From the NCBI RefSeq assembly GCF_910588665.1, contig NZ_CAJUPR010000002.1:66031-130030 (forward strand): a stretch of DNA of 64,000 nt. The letters are read 5' to 3'. This DNA is from an uncultured Brachyspira sp. GTDB lineage: Bacteria; Spirochaetota; Brachyspiria; Brachyspirales; Brachyspiraceae. Below, piece after piece: positions 62,570-64,000 of the stretch (position 1 is its first letter; each line of letters starts with the position of its first letter). A program made the position numbers and the translations under genes. The notes beneath the pieces were generated by a model. It was given only the letters and a program-made list of their open reading frames with translations, was not told where the DNA came from and did no database searches.

Positions 62570-64000
62570 TTATTCATCTTTTTTATATGCTTTTTCACAA
62601 TAGGAAGCATTATAGCAATTTGCACAGCTCTCTCCGTCAGTAATATATACCAATTCTCCGTCTAAAATTCTAGAGAACATTTCTTCAAAATAATCATCTA
62701 AGCTATACTCTCCTGCCGTATAACCGCATATAGATAAAAGCATATCTCTGTCATTATAAACCTGATTTATTTCCTTTGAATCGTCTATCACATCTTTTTC
62801 TTTATATACTGTAAATACAACCTCGCAGTTTTTTATTTTATCTGCGGCATCTTTTTTTATGTATCTGCTTAATACATATTTTAAATATAAAATAGGCTGA
62901 AAATATATTCTGATGGTTTCTTTTATAATATCTTTTTTATTTATTCCATGAGCCTCTTCTTTTTTATATCCTGATTTATAATCTACAATTCTTATGCCGT
63001 TTATATTTTTAAACTCTTTATCAGAGTAGCTGAAATCAATTCTATCCGATATCCCTTTAATTTTTACAGATAAATTTTTATTTTCATATACTATAAAATC
63101 TTCGCTTGCGCCTATATATTTTTCAAAATAAACAGGTATATATTTAAATCCCTCTTCTTCTTTTATTGCATTTGTTTTGATTTCCTTCTTTATAAAATAA
63201 TAAAGCACATTTAAAGCTTCTTCCTTTATAACATTATAATCAAATTTATACTCGGATATATATTTCTCTTCCAAATCTTTTTTAGAATATATATTAATCA
63301 GATTATTTATATGCTCTTCTATTACTTCATTTGCTATACTGCAGTAATTATTAAACTCGCTTTCTTTTAAATAGCTTTCATATATGCCGTATTTATTTTG
63401 GATTTCCTTATAAAAATTCTGAAGAAATTTATGATATGTTCTGCCTTTATCCATATAATTTATTCCCTGTAACTTTGACTCGGCTGACTGTCTTAAATAA
63501 AGAGAAGAATAAAAGAATTTAGCAGGGCATTCCATTATTGCCTGCAAAGTTGTAACAGATACCTTTTCGCTTAATATATTTAAAAAGAATTTTCTTATCT
63601 CATCATTATTTTTTTTATCAAAAGTATTATCAGCATTTTTGCTTGATTTATGATAAACGGCGTCTATAATTTCCTCCGCATTTTCTATTTTTTCTACGGC
63701 TTTATTATATAAAAATAAACTCATAAGATTTTCTTTTTCTGTATGAATATTATCTTCTCTCTGAATATATTCCTTTCTGTATATAAGACCGTTTTTATCC
63801 AAACTTTCAAATTTAAAATCTTCATTATAAAGCCTGTTATATAAATCCTCCAAATAATAAAAAGGTATTTCTAAATTTCCATTTTCATCTTTAAATCTGA
63901 AAGAGAAATAAACAATGCTTTCCTCATAGCAGGAAGACAATATATTTAAAAATAAAGCATAATGAATATCCGATAAATAACTCTGGGTATTAAAAAGAAT
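62570..64000 (-). CDS. AddB/RecB-family nuclease with 4Fe-4S cluster, partial (5' end outside the window)
   Basis: The frame is open to the right edge, with no stop or convincing start: codons upstream of the first TTG read 'QSYLSDIHYALFLNILSSCY', clearly coding. What is visible is the C-terminal nuclease part. 'VSVTTLQAIMECPAKFFYSS' carries the first cluster Cys, 'VDYKSGYKKEEA' has the D-x-K of a PD-(D/E)XK active site, and 'CANCYNASYCEKAY' gives the last cluster cysteines. This is the AddB-type iron-sulphur nuclease domain, used in double-strand-break repair or, in other proteins, defence (Cas4-like). I favour AddB but the helicase-like part is not visible. Confidence 0.8.
   Translation of the reverse strand: MLFNTQSYLSDIHYALFLNILSSCYEESIVYFSFRFKDENGNLEIPFYYLEDLYNRLYNEDFKFESLDKNGLIYRKEYIQREDNIHTEKENLMSLFLYNKAVEKIENAEEIIDAVYHKSSKNADNTFDKKNNDEIRKFFLNILSEKVSVTTLQAIMECPAKFFYSSLYLRQSAESKLQGINYMDKGRTYHKFLQNFYKEIQNKYGIYESYLKESEFNNYCSIANEVIEEHINNLINIYSKKDLEEKYISEYKFDYNVIKEEALNVLYYFIKKEIKTNAIKEEEGFKYIPVYFEKYIGASEDFIVYENKNLSVKIKGISDRIDFSYSDKEFKNINGIRIVDYKSGYKKEEAHGINKKDIIKETIRIYFQPILYLKYVLSRYIKKDAADKIKNCEVVFTVYKEKDVIDDSKEINQVYNDRDMLLSICGYTAGEYSLDDYFEEMFSRILDGELVYITDGESCANCYNASYCEKAYKKDE

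Overview
The window is AT-rich chromosomal DNA whose gene content and protein style point to the spirochaete genus Brachyspira; the species cannot be named from sequence alone. The main clues are a Brachyspira-type variable surface protein (Vsp family), many N/K/I-rich proteins, gram-negative outer-membrane features (beta-barrels, OmpA-like lipoproteins, KdsB for Kdo), and anaerobic 2-oxoacid:ferredoxin oxidoreductases. Promoters are of the TTGACA-17-TATAAT type, and start codons generally sit behind AGGAG-like ribosome binding sites.

Layout. 0-5.4 kb (+): a DUF4241 protein, a three-domain RNA-repair enzyme (kinase, phosphatase, ligase) and a RecJ-type DHH exonuclease carrying a large insert. 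5.4-6.6 kb (-): a Vsp outer-membrane protein with its own promoter and terminator. 6.7-10.6 kb (-): a riboflavin operon ribD-ribE-ribBA-ribH led by a consensus promoter, an FMN riboswitch and a probable attenuator. 10.6-17.4 kb: a restriction island with Vsr endonuclease, a probable type II restriction enzyme, a C5 cytosine methyltransferase, a small dual-specificity phosphatase and McrBC. 17.4-20.9 kb (-): a PepSY-like secreted protein, a probable outer-membrane barrel and a chemoreceptor. 21.1-27.5 kb (+): two 2-oxoacid:ferredoxin oxidoreductase operons, one with fused subunits and one with four separate subunits.

27.8-31.1 kb (-): purA and aspS. 31.3-38.8 kb (-): a DUF262/DUF1524 (GmrSD-like) protein, an LTA-synthase-like membrane enzyme, an NhaC-type antiporter behind an attenuator-like leader, and a lipoprotein. 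38.7-42.7 kb (-): a UvrD/PcrA helicase and a RloA/RloB-like (AbiL-like) pair. 43-48.9 kb (-): a HEAT-repeat protein, two tandem OmpA-like lipoproteins, a PseG-like/methyltransferase fusion, TsaC, and a degenerate REC-GGDEF protein. 49.1-53.3 kb: enolase, two tandem bacteriohemerythrins, a Sir2 deacylase and the Rex redox repressor. 53.3-57.9 kb: an ankyrin protein, a convergent methyltransferase/HNH-nuclease pair and a MATE exporter. 57.9-64 kb: a TPR-type hypothetical, gpmA, kdsB, a PTS EIIA-like protein, a hypothetical, and the 3' part of an AddB-like nuclease that runs off the right edge.

How it fits together. The metabolic core suits an anaerobic fermenter: enolase and GpmA lead to pyruvate, the ferredoxin oxidoreductases oxidise 2-oxoacids, and Rex and Sir2 respond to NAD(H). 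Several separate defence or nucleic-acid-repair modules sit between housekeeping genes. The most unusual items are the stand-alone kinase-phosphatase-ligase protein, the McrB with an inserted domain next to a cytosine methyltransferase, the RloAB pair, the convergent HNH restriction-modification pair, the PseG-methyltransferase fusion, and the double-degenerate REC-GGDEF protein. No tRNA, rRNA, IS element or CRISPR array was recognised.
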